Below the pieces are notes generated by a model. The model ran no database searches, was not told the origin of the DNA, and saw nothing but the letters and a program-made list of their open reading frames with translations. Of a stretch of DNA of 64,000 nucleotides, positions 12,053 through 22,990 are shown in pieces. The DNA is taken from contig JAZBQD010000034.1 in NCBI GenBank assembly GCA_036583965.1, positions 6,903,476 through 6,967,475 on the forward strand, written 5' to 3'. This DNA is from Prunella strophiata. Taxonomy: Eukaryota > Chordata > Aves > Passeriformes > Prunellidae. Each line of letters opens with the position of its first letter. Positions within the stretch are counted from its first letter, which is position 1. Both the position numbers and the translations under genes were made by a program.

Positions 12053-15000
12053 TTAAATGCAGCCACAATCTTGGCCATGGAATGGTTTGTGATTTTGGTT
12101 TTGTTTTCCAGGCGGGGTAATGGTCTTCAGGCTTTTGGGTACTTTTCTGCCAGGCAGGAGAAGTGGTGAAATAAACCACAATAAAGAGCAGAACATCCGC
12201 CCAAGCCCTCAAGAGAGAATGTCATTCTGCAGCAAACCATCAGAAAATGCTATAAAATAGCACAACTTTGAATCTAATTTTGAAGTCTTGAAGAGTGTAA
12301 ATGGATTTGTCTTTGTCACATCACAGAACTTGGAGGAACTGTTCCTTTTAGGGGCCCTGGCCTGGTGGGATGGTGCTGGGGAAGTGTGAGAGGGGGTGTG
12401 ATCAGCTTTCCCTGGTCACACCTGGGCAAGGGGCAGGTCTGGTGGTGCCTTATAAAAAGGAGGCTTATGGCAAAGGGAGGAGGTAGCTCATAGGGAAGAA
12501 AATTAGGAACTGCTGCTTCCTTGAAGGGTGTGTCCATTGAGCTTGTGCCCATCAGCAGAAAATTGCAGCAAGCTAGGCAAGGCTGTAATGAGCCTAATGA
12601 GAACCTGAGGAGAAATTAGACTGGGCTCAGGCTTTCAGCTTCTTGGAGAAGAGATCTAAAAAGCTGTACTGGTGGTATTGGAGGTAGAGGTGAGGCAGAG
12701 GACCCTTCAGGAATAGGTCTTGGGTTTTCTAACTCCGGGAAAGAGGGGCCAGATGTGCTGGCTGCTTAAATGTGTTTTCTATCTGGGGAAAAAAGGTGTG
12801 AAGATAACATCTCTGTGGGAGCCTGAAGTGTGCACTGCAGGAAAAATGACATATATGACTGCTGGTGATGATGTGCCATCTTTTTGGGTGAGTCAAGGAG
12901 TTAATATGCAAACAGCACAAGCAAAAAAAGTCCCAAGTGCTGTGGCTCACACACTCCCTTCCTCATCCTTTCTCCACCTCCCATTCTCTTGTTATGTAAA
13001 AGAACACCTGCTGCTAAGGCTGATATTTAGGACAAAATCTGTGACTTTCAAGGCACTTTTTTCAGTCTTGTTTCCTGAAGTAGATGATTTCTTGACCAAG
13101 AATTTTGTAGGTGCTCCCCACCAGAATGTAAGAGGCTTGTCCTTCCCTAGAGCCAGCACAGAGAGCAGGAAGAAGAATGGAAATTCTTATTTTTGTGGGT
13201 TCTTTTGGAGTTACTACAGGTAATATAAATCACATCATACCTTTGTGCCTGTTTCTAAGATAAGAGAGAAAAATTGGAAAATCATGAGAGTCCTTACTAG
13301 TTACCTGTTTGTGTGTCTGAGAAAATAGTTAAGGAACAGTAAAAGTAGCCAGTTTGGATGTGTTTGTTGAATTGTTTTATAATTCCTTGTTGGACAAGAG
13401 GTTTACATAGTGGACCACAGACTAGTGGAGTTCTGGCCATAGCAGGAAATTGTCTTCAATGGCAAGGTTTTATGGTGAGCCTCCTCTTCAGAGGAAGGTT
13501 GTGCCTGAGGCAGTCAGATGCCTGCTCAGAAGGCTTTGGAAAAGCCCAAAGAGCTGCTCACCTGCAGCAAAGTCGGGGGGAAAATGGTGAATATGTGGCT
13601 GTCTCACAAGTCTCTAGCAAGGACTTTTTAAGATTAAAGGTTTGTAGCATTTAAGTCTAAAAATTGGCCAGCACAGGTTAGGTACTCAGCTTGACACCAG
13701 CAAGACTCTGCCTAGCCACCCCTTAGGCTGCACAGCAAAGTCCAGATGCCCTTCTTCTACCCCTGAGAGGGACAGAATACCCTCACCTTTGCCACCAAAT
13801 CACTGCCCAGGTGTCACAAAGAAGTGGAAAAGGGCAATAGCAATAATCCCCTGGCTGGTAATTCAGCCTTTTCCTCTGCTCAGCCCGGAAGGGGTTGGTC
13901 CCTGCCGTGTGTTTGCCGAGGCTGGAGCCAGCCCAGCTGTGCTGCACCAACCAAAACATCATTTGGGCAGATAAGGGACTGAGGCATCGAGGCTGTGGTG
14001 ACGTCTGAAAGCAGAAAAGGCAAACAAGGAGTGCTGTGAGTGGCAGAACTGAGCGTGGCTGGGAACGGCGCTGCGGCTGACGGGTTTGATAACTAAATTA
14101 CACGAGAGGCTGCGTCGTGAGATCACCCTTAATAGACAGCCCAGGGTTCTTCTGTCAGTCATGGTTTCTCTGCCATTCTGTGGATTTTAAGATGTCTGGC
14201 AAGCTGCAAACTGAAATGCTTCCCCAGATGTAGGGCACCCATAGCATTGCTCTCCTGCAGAAACTGGCTGGGGGTGCTGGTAGCATCTTTCCTCTGGCGC
14301 TAGAAAAAAAATGTATAAAAATGTAATTGTTATTTTTAATTTTTTTTTTTTCACTCCTGTGTAAAATTTGGCTGCAATGAGTTGTGTATTCAAAATTCAC
14401 TAGGGGAACTGAGACCCAGATATATCTACACACATTTCCCCTCCTAAGCCTTTCCTCCTTAGGAAAACATACTAAAATTTAGGCTTATTCTTATCTGGAG
14501 AGGTGTTTGGCGAATGGTGTGCCTGAGCACAAATCCTTGCACAGCCTCAGCTGGAAATAGAGCTTGGATCTGCCAATTCCCCATCAAATTCCCATCCCTG
14601 CCACTTGTGGTGGGAGCAGAGCCCTAACATATGTTTGTGAATGTGAAAAACTGGAAAAACATTGACAGCTGGGGTTTAAATAGTTCAGGGAGGAGAGTCA
14701 GCAGTCCTATCTGGGACTGTGCACACAGCGAGGAGAGCATGTCACAGCCCAGAGCTTCTCCACCCCAACTCCACAAATTTAGAACCATCCTCAAAAATAG
14801 CCAGGGAACAACGTATAATTGGTTTCACAGACAACACATCCTCATGCTGTGATTTATTTCGTAACGTCTAGTGAGTGTCATCACGCTGCACTCACAGCCT
14901 CGGTGCTGGCATTCGGAGAGGGCCCAGAGAATGAAAATTACCAGCTTCCCTGATGAATCACCCCTTTGAAAATTCACCCTTGTGAGAATCCTGTGACTAT

Positions 15001-15197
15001 TTAGAAAAAAAAAAAAAAAGTAATTATGCTACAAGCACGTCTATCACTCATGTAATTATTCCTTTCTAGGTTTGATGTGGACAGGGCAGCATTCCTTAAA
15101 GCACCATAAACCGGCCAGGACCAATAATGGCTTTAGAAACCAAGTGGAGAAGTTCTCACAATTGAAGGTGGGGAATGAGGACAGCTATGGACAGGCA
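12053..15197. other. intergenic stretch between Kazal genes 2 and 3
   Basis: No supported gene. It contains an isolated perfect TATAAAAAGG at 12451-12460 with no downstream signal-peptide ATG. A 167-codon plus-strand open frame at 12720-13223 has no recognised motif and may be part of a decayed retroelement. A 15-base A run lies at 15005-15019. Confidence 0.55.
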
Positions 15198-15205
15198 CAT
15201 AAATA
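15198..15205 (+). promoter_or_regulatory. TATA-like box of SPINK6-like gene
   Basis: CATAAATA lies 104 bases upstream of the ATG at 15302, a position similar to the TATA elements of the two preceding Kazal genes. It is assigned by position and sequence only. Confidence 0.45.
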
Positions 15206-15301
15206 CACAGAAGGGCAGCTCTGTGTGCACACTGTGGGCTCTGGGACTGGGACAACACCTCCTGCTCTGACCTTGGCTTGGACTAAAGAGCTTCCTGCAG
15301 T

Positions 15302-18300
15302 ATGAGGGCTACAGGTGCCTTAGTGCTTCTCAGCCTGCTGCTGCTCTCTTTCTTCTCGGGTAAGTGATCTTTTCCCTAGCCTAGAAAAGAAAAACAAACA
15401 CCAAAACCTCTCCTGACAACAAATTGTGGAGAGTCTTGATCACTGGCTGACAGGCTTGAAGATAAAACTGAGCAAGTAGAAAATATCTTCAGGACTTGCT
15501 CACTTGTATGACATATTTCCACTCCTCGTGTGCCTCTGCAGTGGATAATGTAGTGGACGTGTCACTGGGAGACAGAGCGAGCAAATTCTGAGCATTTCTT
15601 CAGCAAATATACCAAAGCAAGAGTGTAATTATGAATTTTTGGTACAAGTGTTCACTGGAGAGTTTTGCTGAACCAGTTAGAGAAGAAACTCGCTCACCTC
15701 CAGGTCATCTGCTCTTGTTTTGATCCTAAGCATCTTGGTATTTGGTGTTTTCCTTGGAGATGTGGAGACGTAATTAGATGAAAGTTTCAGCTTTCGTTGA
15801 TGTTGCAGAGAAAAGCTTGAAAATTAAATTCAAATGTCCTCAAGGAGTCAGAACAAAGAGGGCAAATTAAAAGGATCCAGCAACTATTTATCTGGAGATT
15901 TACACATCTCTGTGATGAAGTGGGGAAGCTGAGAGATGATTTTTGAACCTATAGATCATGTCAGTGTTATCACTTGCTCGAGTCCAGCTGACCCAGCTCT
16001 GCAAGGTGTGTGGCAACAGTTACTGAAGAATATGAGGAACAAGAATTATTTATACTTGTTTTTCTGCGAATAATTTGAATAAAGAAGTCACTTGAGAAAA
16101 TGGCAAGCTGTGCATGGAGAAGAGGTGAATTGCTTTGTACACATTATTCATTATGAAATATTCATCTGTCTCTAATTGAGTCTTAATTGGGACTGGGTTC
16201 CGTCAGAAGGCTGATTCTTCCTTCCAAGGCCGGGCAGAATAGCAGCAAACCCTGTGATCTCCTGTAAAATAAACAGATGTCAAGAGGCATCATCACAAAT
16301 TCTTCTGTAGCTGCATGTAATATTTATAAAAACTATTTAATGAGCTGTTTTGTAAATAATATGCAGATAGCCATACCAGTGCCTTCAACATTACAGCAGC
16401 CTAGCCAAAGCTGAGGACTTGGTAAATGTGCCAGCACCAGGAAAAAACACCAAAGGACAACAGAAATAGCAAAAGAAGTAGGAAGGGTTGATGGATGAGG
16501 GTTGAGCTGACTGAGGGTTGGGTGGGATTTCCACTGGGGAGGGATGAGTGTAGGACAGGGTCACAGAGCCACCTGAGCAGCACCACAGCTGGCAGTGACC
16601 CTGCTGACCAGCAGGTACAGCCTCACCAAATGCTGGGTGTTTATCTCACTCTGCTGTGACCCAGATTCTGCAGATCTGCATTCAACCCACCCTGGAGTGT
16701 CAGGCTTCCCCTTAGAGACATGACAGGGTCGCCCCATTTCACAGCTCTGACTCAACCTACACTCCTGCCTGCTGGCTTTGCTGGGAAGAAACATAAAGAG
16801 CATGGACTGATGAGCTCCAAGCCCAGAGCCTGTGGTTACAGAGGGGATTTTGGTGCTGGTTCTGACCAGTGCTGCCTGTTCTGCTCTCTGTCACCCCATG
16901 ATGTCTCTGTATCTCACCCGTGCTGAGCCTGTCCTGGGAGGATCTTTTGCTGTGCTGGGCATGGCTGGAACCCAGCCATGGGATCTCCTGCTCCATGGTC
17001 CCTCCTGTCAGCAGCACCAGCCACTTGCATTGTTCAGAGGTGCAGGAGCCTGAAAGCCTTAAAAGCCAACATGGGTTTAAAATCTCTGGGAGCACAGTTC
17101 CACATCTGATATGGCAGCTTGCTTCCCCGGGAGTGGCTGCCTTCCAGGAGATTGGATTATGTGTCTGAGGTGTAGTTAGCAGCTGAATGAATGATTACAT
17201 GGTATTTTAGTAGCATTTTTCAAAATAGGAAAAAACTGAAAAGCAATTCAGATAATGTATTTCCTGCCCCCTCTTCCCCCGTGAGGGATGACGGAGTAGG
17301 AAAAACCTGGAGTGTGTTTCACTGTGGTTTGCATAAAAGGTTTGTGAATTTAGCTCAGACTTTATCAGAAAGCAATGTTGACATGTAAAACCTGTCTGGT
17401 TTTTATTTGCTTTTTTTTTTTTTTTTTTTTTTTTCCTTTTAGTTCCAGATGTAGCAGGTCAAGAGATTGAAGAGGTTAGTGCTGCTGTTTCTGCTTGCTG
17501 AATCTGCATTTAATAGAACCATGGAATCATTACTGGTGGAAAAGACCTCCAAGATCATCGAATCCAACCTTTGACTGATCACCACTTTGTCAACTAAACC
17601 ATAGCACTGAGTGCCACATCCAGTCATGGCGATTCACTTTGGAGGAATGTTTTTATAACCAAAATCTTGGTGCTGGGTAAACAGTTTTTAATGTCTGCTG
17701 GGAGCAGGTGGGTCCTTCCAAGTATTCCCAGTGCTGGGGAGTTCACTGCTACCTGGGGAATGTTGTGTGGCCACATTAGCAGGTAGAGCAGGGAAATAAA
17801 TGCTTGATTTAGCAAATGCTTATGTGCTGCACCACTTTGGACTTGGCTTCAATCTCCTCATGAAGCAAAAGGATTATTGAGTGTCCTATTCCCCCAAATT
17901 TAGTTAATCCCTGAGATTTGTAGAGAGACAAAATACCTGTACACTTCCTGGGCATAATTTTTAATTCCCCAGGGAACTTTCCCTATGGTTTCTCCCTCCT
18001 TCCTCTGGGAAAGCAGGAGCTTAGCAAGCACCAAACTGAGTGCAGGGTTTCGCAAGACACCTGAAGTCATGCAGCAGGGAGGTAGCTCAGCTCCAAGTGC
18101 CTGACAGAGCATCAGTGCTGACTCTTCTCGAGCATGCCTAGGCTGATCCACTCCTGTTGTTGGGAGATCAAGACTTCTCCCAGGTGACTACAACTTCCTT
18201 CCTCAAATATGGGGCCAAAATTGCCTTGGCATGCTCCTTCTGTTCATTTCTGAGAGGGCTTTTTCTGTCAGAAAACAGGCAGTGTCAGCACTTGTCAGAA

Positions 18301-19308
18301 AAAGCATTACATTAATGACCTTGGGTCCAGTTTGGAAAGTGAAGCAAAAAGTGTGGGGGTCCTGAAAGGGTTTTTTATTGTTATTCCTTGTGCAGATTTG
18401 TAGGGAGTTCGTGAACAGAAGCGTGTACTGCACGAGGGAGTCCAACCCTCACTGCGGCACGGACGGCGTCACGTATGGGAACAAGTGTGCCTTCTGCAAG
18501 GCAGTGCTGTAAGTGACACTGGGGGCACTCCCACAGCAGGCTTTGCCTTCTTTTCCATGGATCTAGTGCTGTTCTTCATGGAGGGGAAGCCCTGTATCCA
18601 GGCTGCTCCTCTTGTATGGGCCAGCCTCTGAACCGTGCCAAGCGCAACGTTCCCTCCTTGGAGCAGAGCTGTGTGCTATGAGTTAATTTTAATTCATTTC
18701 TGGGTGTTGCAGGCTGCTGGTTGCCATGCTGAGAGGCAGCACAGGGCCTGGGAAGCAAATGCATCCTGCCTGTACCTTCCACAAGCACTAAATTGATGCA
18801 CAATTCCCACTATGTGCCACAGGCTGCAGCTCTCACTGCCCACACTCCTGGGTACTGAGAAGTGCTGGAGGAATGTGGGAGCTGAGCCATGCCAAGTTAT
18901 TCCTGAAAAGTCTGAATGAACTTTGTGGAACAAGACACAAGATCTCAGAGGAAGAACAGGATGTCTCTCCTTTTCCTGAGCTCTGTCACCTTTTAAAGGA
19001 GATGCCATCCCTGATGGGTGGAATGTTCTTCCAAAATGTTTTTGCCTTAGCAATCCTTACATTTAGTGTGCAGCCAAGGCTGCCTTATCCTGGGACAAAT
19101 CAGAGAAGAATGAGGAGAGGAGAAAATGGCTGGGTGCTCCTTGTGAGGTACCAGGGAGATGCACTGGCACGAGTCAGGCCTGTTGGGGTGGGTGAGCTCT
19201 GTCCCACACTGCTGTGTCTGTCATTTGCTGCTTGGTCTGAGTCTCTCTCCCTCCTTTTACAGGAGAAGTGGAGGGAAAATAAGATTGAAGCACCTGGGGA
19301 AATGCTGA
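15302..19308 (+). CDS. SPINK6: SPINK6-like single Kazal inhibitor, 4 exons
   Basis: Predicted secreted 82-residue inhibitor. Exons are 15302-15359, 17443-17474, 18396-18508 and 19263-19308 (stop TGA), with intron phases 1, 0 and 2 as in the first gene of the cluster. Residues 1 to about 19 are a signal peptide ([19 protein letters not shown]). The Kazal domain (residues 32-82) has spacing C-x9-C-x7-C-x10-C-x2-C-x17-C. The loop [11 protein letters not shown] and the block [12 protein letters not shown], followed by SGGKI and KH.GKC, match what I know of mammalian SPINK6, an inhibitor of kallikrein-related peptidases in epithelia. P1 is Arg44, so trypsin-like targets are expected. An N-R-S glycosylation sequon lies at residue 37, just before the reactive loop. 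Exon 2 follows a 24-T tract. Orthology is inferred from the domain alone. Confidence 0.88.
17411..17434 (+). repeat. poly-T tract at splice acceptor of SPINK6-like exon 2
   Basis: Twenty-four T residues followed by CCTTTTAG form the polypyrimidine tract of the acceptor at 17442/17443. The first Kazal gene has a T run in the same place before its exon 2 (about 1121-1134), and both exons begin TTCCAG. Confidence 0.9.
17512..17770 (-). mobile_element. degenerate CR1 LINE fragment
   Basis: The + strand text TAGAACCATGGAATCATTAC, AAGACCTCCAAGATCATCGA and the ACTAAACCATAGCACTGAGTG block are the complement of a CR1 3' end. After an insertion or decayed stretch, a weaker block at about 17715-17760 also resembles CR1. 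It lies in the second intron of the SPINK6-like gene. Confidence 0.7.
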
Positions 19309-19394
19309 GTCCTCCCTGGACCGAGCAGCAGGAGCTGAGCCACCCTCGGCTGCGGACACGGGAGCAGCCCGTCCTCCCTCTGCTGTCTCTGCTC

Positions 19395-19400
19395 AATAAA
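19395..19400 (+). promoter_or_regulatory. polyadenylation signal of SPINK6-like gene
   Basis: AATAAA lies 87 bases after the stop codon at 19308, giving a short 3' UTR. Confidence 0.75.
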
Positions 19401-22400
19401 ATAACACTCAGCACCATCCCTTGGCTGGATTCTTTCTTCCATAAGACCCAGAAAAACGCTTTGATCCAGCCGTGCTGGAGCCTGATGTGAGGCTTTGCTC
19501 TCCTGTGCTCTTGCATCACCTCCTCCTGGGAAGAAATGCGATTCCCACGGCTCCGTGGGCTGTGTCCTCCTGCCCCTGCCAGCCACAGCTCCTCTGTCCC
19601 GTCCTGCCTGGCAAATTGGCACATGCTGGGCAGCCAGAAACTGCTCCTGCCCAATTCTGCCCATGCCAGGGGGTGGGTGACAGCAGGAGCCTTGGTTCCC
19701 TTCCCAGCCTCCATCGCCGTGTTCCTTCTCTCTCAGGGGTTATTGTGGGAGGGTGATGGGAGAGCTGATGAGCAGCGTGACTGCAGATGCCTCATCTCCT
19801 TTGGAAAGCAGAGAAAAGCAAGCTGAGGGTAGGGAATATTGCTCCATTTAAGCCTGCACCCAGAAGATGGCAGGTGGAGGCTGGTTTTAGGCAGAAGCTG
19901 CAAGGCTCTTCTTCCCAAATCAGTCTTTTCCCTTCTTTTCTCTTAGAGAACGCTTTGTCTTGAAAACTGTGAACTCACCAGCGTTACTTTCCTGCTGCCA
20001 AGTGGCTTCCCATGCTAATAAAATTATATTTAGAAGAGAGCCAGATTGTATAAATTGTCAATAATTTTAAAAAAAATATTCCCTGGAGCAGAAGAGCTGT
20101 GGGCTTACTCTCCCCTTCTCTAGGATAAATTCTCTCTGAATTATACGCAGACCTTGATTTTCTAGGCACGCATGTTTGCATTTATTTACAATTTTTAATA
20201 CACATAGACTTCATTCCTTTCTTCACTTTTCACACTGCTGCCCTCTCTCCTCTTCACTCTGGCTGACAAATCCCTCTTTGTGCAAACACAAGAAAAGCAA
20301 TTTTACGGTCTCTCCCCTTTCACTGTGCAAAACTCTCACAGGGAAATACTTGTGGCATCCTCTTGTTAAAACATTGGCAGTAGATCAATGGGACAGCAGC
20401 ACCTTCATGTTAAACACTTAACTTTCAAAGGGAGCTTTAGATTTATCACGAGCCTCAGGGGTCAACATCTTTTGCAAGCACCTAAATGCTGAGCACCTCA
20501 ACCTCTGGACCTTGTTTGGACAGAGCTCGAGCATTTTCCTCTCATGCCACAATCCCAGCTTTGAACTCAGCTGGGGCACAATGCCTAAAAAGAGAGGCCT
20601 CAGCAAGGTGCTCAGCACACCTAATACCAGCTTCTTCTCTGGTAATCCACATAACCCAATTCTGGGAAATGCTTTGTCATTTGGTAACTTCCCAGGCAGC
20701 CAGCCAGTGGCTGAGCTGCACAGGCAAAGCTTTGTGTTGGAGCTGGTTTGGAGCTTCTCATGGACCAGCAGCCTTTGATCCTGATGTTTTCCCCATCCCA
20801 GCCCACTGGAATCTTGCAAAATCTGCCACCTCTTCTTTGAAGCAGACCAACCCTCTCTGTGGCCCAGTTGTACAGCCTGGGCCCTTGTTTGGTTTTAAAT
20901 TCAGATGTTGTGTTACCAAACTCGACAGGACATCCAGAGCATGGGCAGGATTGAGGGGAGCAAGAGGCACAAGTGGTCACAAAGAGCACATTGGGAAAGT
21001 GCCTCTCCTTCCCCATCCTCCAGCTTGGAGCAGGATGACCTCCACCACTTCACCTACTGTGGTTATCCTGTGATGATCCTGTTACCTTGTGTGGCACTGG
21101 AACAGCACCATGTTCAGAAGACAGGAGCAAAAAGACCCCATTTTTAGGATGGAAAATGACATTTTAATGAGAGAAGGGCTATGGGGCATCTTTAAGCCTG
21201 AGATGGCAATCAGTGACTCCAAAATTCTCACAAGCATATTGCCATATCTAATCCTTTTAGATCTGGAGGCTGAGATAACAAGGACAGATCACAAGAGAAC
21301 AGAAATTGCAGAAGTTCACTGTTTAATAACCATCATTTACTTTGTTTTTTTAGAGAAAATAGCAAATAAAACACCTCCATACCTCACAGACCCAGCTACC
21401 ATCTCTTCCACCTGTGCTAGGGAAGTGGAGAGTGGGAGTAATCAGCTTTGAGGAAATGATTTCCCTCACTTAGGGACACTTCCCAAAATGTTGTTCCCAG
21501 GAGAGGCCAAGAGAGGCAGAGCTCCAGCAAAACCCATTCCAGTTGTGATCCCTCCTTCCAGCTGAGCAGGCACACAGCTCCAGTTAACTGGGATGGAAGG
21601 GATACTCTGCTGGTGCTCACTTTTGGGTTTTGAAAGCTGGGTTCACCTTCCCAGTGGGGCTGATGGATCCCTGGGACAGGGCAGCAGTGGCCACAGGATG
21701 CCCAGCCTGAACTCCCATCTGTGTCTGGCTGCCTCCCCAGAAACACACATCAAAACAGAAATCAAACCTTCAGCCACTGTTTTTCCTTGGTTTTCTTCTT
21801 GCACCTTTGAAATTGTGTTGGGTTTGGGTTGTTTTGTTGGAGTTTTTTTGTGGTTTTGTTTTGGGTTTTTTTTGACAGCTTTGGAAGGTGAGTGAGTCAT
21901 GATACATTTGAGATCTCTCTTAGAGAATTTCTAAGATGAGCATCTTCACAGCTCTTCCTCTCCCTTGGGAGGAAGGGGCAGAGGCTGGGGTGGGAGCCAC
22001 CCCTTGCAGTGGAATGAGGGCCAGGTTCTCCCCACACCTCACTCAGTCCCTCACCAGCTAAAATACAATCAGAATGAAATCTTGGCCTGGTCTCAGTGCA
22101 AGGAAGCCCCTGCTCACAGCTGAGCACCCTCCTGTGACCAGACCATGCCCATGGCAAAGGGAAGGATGTCATTTCCCTCTCACAGCTTCACTCTGCTGGT
22201 GATGCAGCTGATCCTTTATTGTGTCCAGGCTCTTGGCCCATTTAACTTGTGAGCTCAACTGCTTCCTCCTCCTCCCCCAGCACAGGCACGTGTCACTGTC
22301 ACAACTCACTTGGATCCTTTGCCCTACTTTTTTCCCCTGACATTCACAGTGTTTGACAAGGCTTTTCAAGCTGCCATGGGATGATCCAAGGGTGGTGGTG

Positions 22401-22479
22401 CTGACTGCAGGGTTCCCACAACCCTGCTGGGGAGGAAGCTCAGGACTTGGTTATCATTCCGGTTCACCCTCTTTTCCCA

Positions 22480-22990
22480 GAGAGAAGCAGGCTGGAGCAG
22501 CTTGGAAAGGATTTTGGTCCAACCCCCTGCTCAGGGCAGGGTTAGTGCTGAGATCTTATCAGGTTGCTCAGGGCTTTGCCCAGCTGAGAGCCCTCAAAGG
22601 TGGATGTGCAATCTCCTTGGGCTGTGTGTGCCAGGATTTGGCTGTCACTATGGTAAAGAATTTTTTCCTTGTGTATCCAATTTCAACAACTTTTCTTTCA
22701 ACTGTCTCATCTCCAAACCATGCACCACCATGAAGAGTCTGAATCCACCAGCTCAGGAACCTGCTTTTTTGCTGGTCATTGCTGTTATGTCCCCCTGAAA
22801 TCTCCTCATCAGCCTGAGTGACCCCACCTCCCTCTGCCTCCTCTCACTGAGCAAATGCTCCAGCCTCAACTCTCTTGGTGGTTTTTCACTTCACTTTTCC
22901 AATGCCTTTCTTTTTTTGGGACAGGGCCCCAAACTGAACAGTGGATGGGATCCTGAGCCATGGGGACAGGGAGAAGGATTGCTCAGGGAG
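22480..22990 (-). mobile_element. CR1 LINE fragment
   Basis: The + strand shows complement-of-CR1 blocks: GGTCCAACCCCCTGCTCAGG at about 22516, CTCCAGCCTCAACTCTCTTGG at about 22858, and GGGCCCCAAACTGAACAGTGG at about 22925. Similarity is patchy, so this is an old, 5'-truncated copy. Confidence 0.65.

Noticed and set aside
19100..19714. Frames of about 200 codons on both strands over the last SPINK6-like exon
   Set aside because: They overlap the true terminal exon in other frames and its 3' UTR; no independent support.
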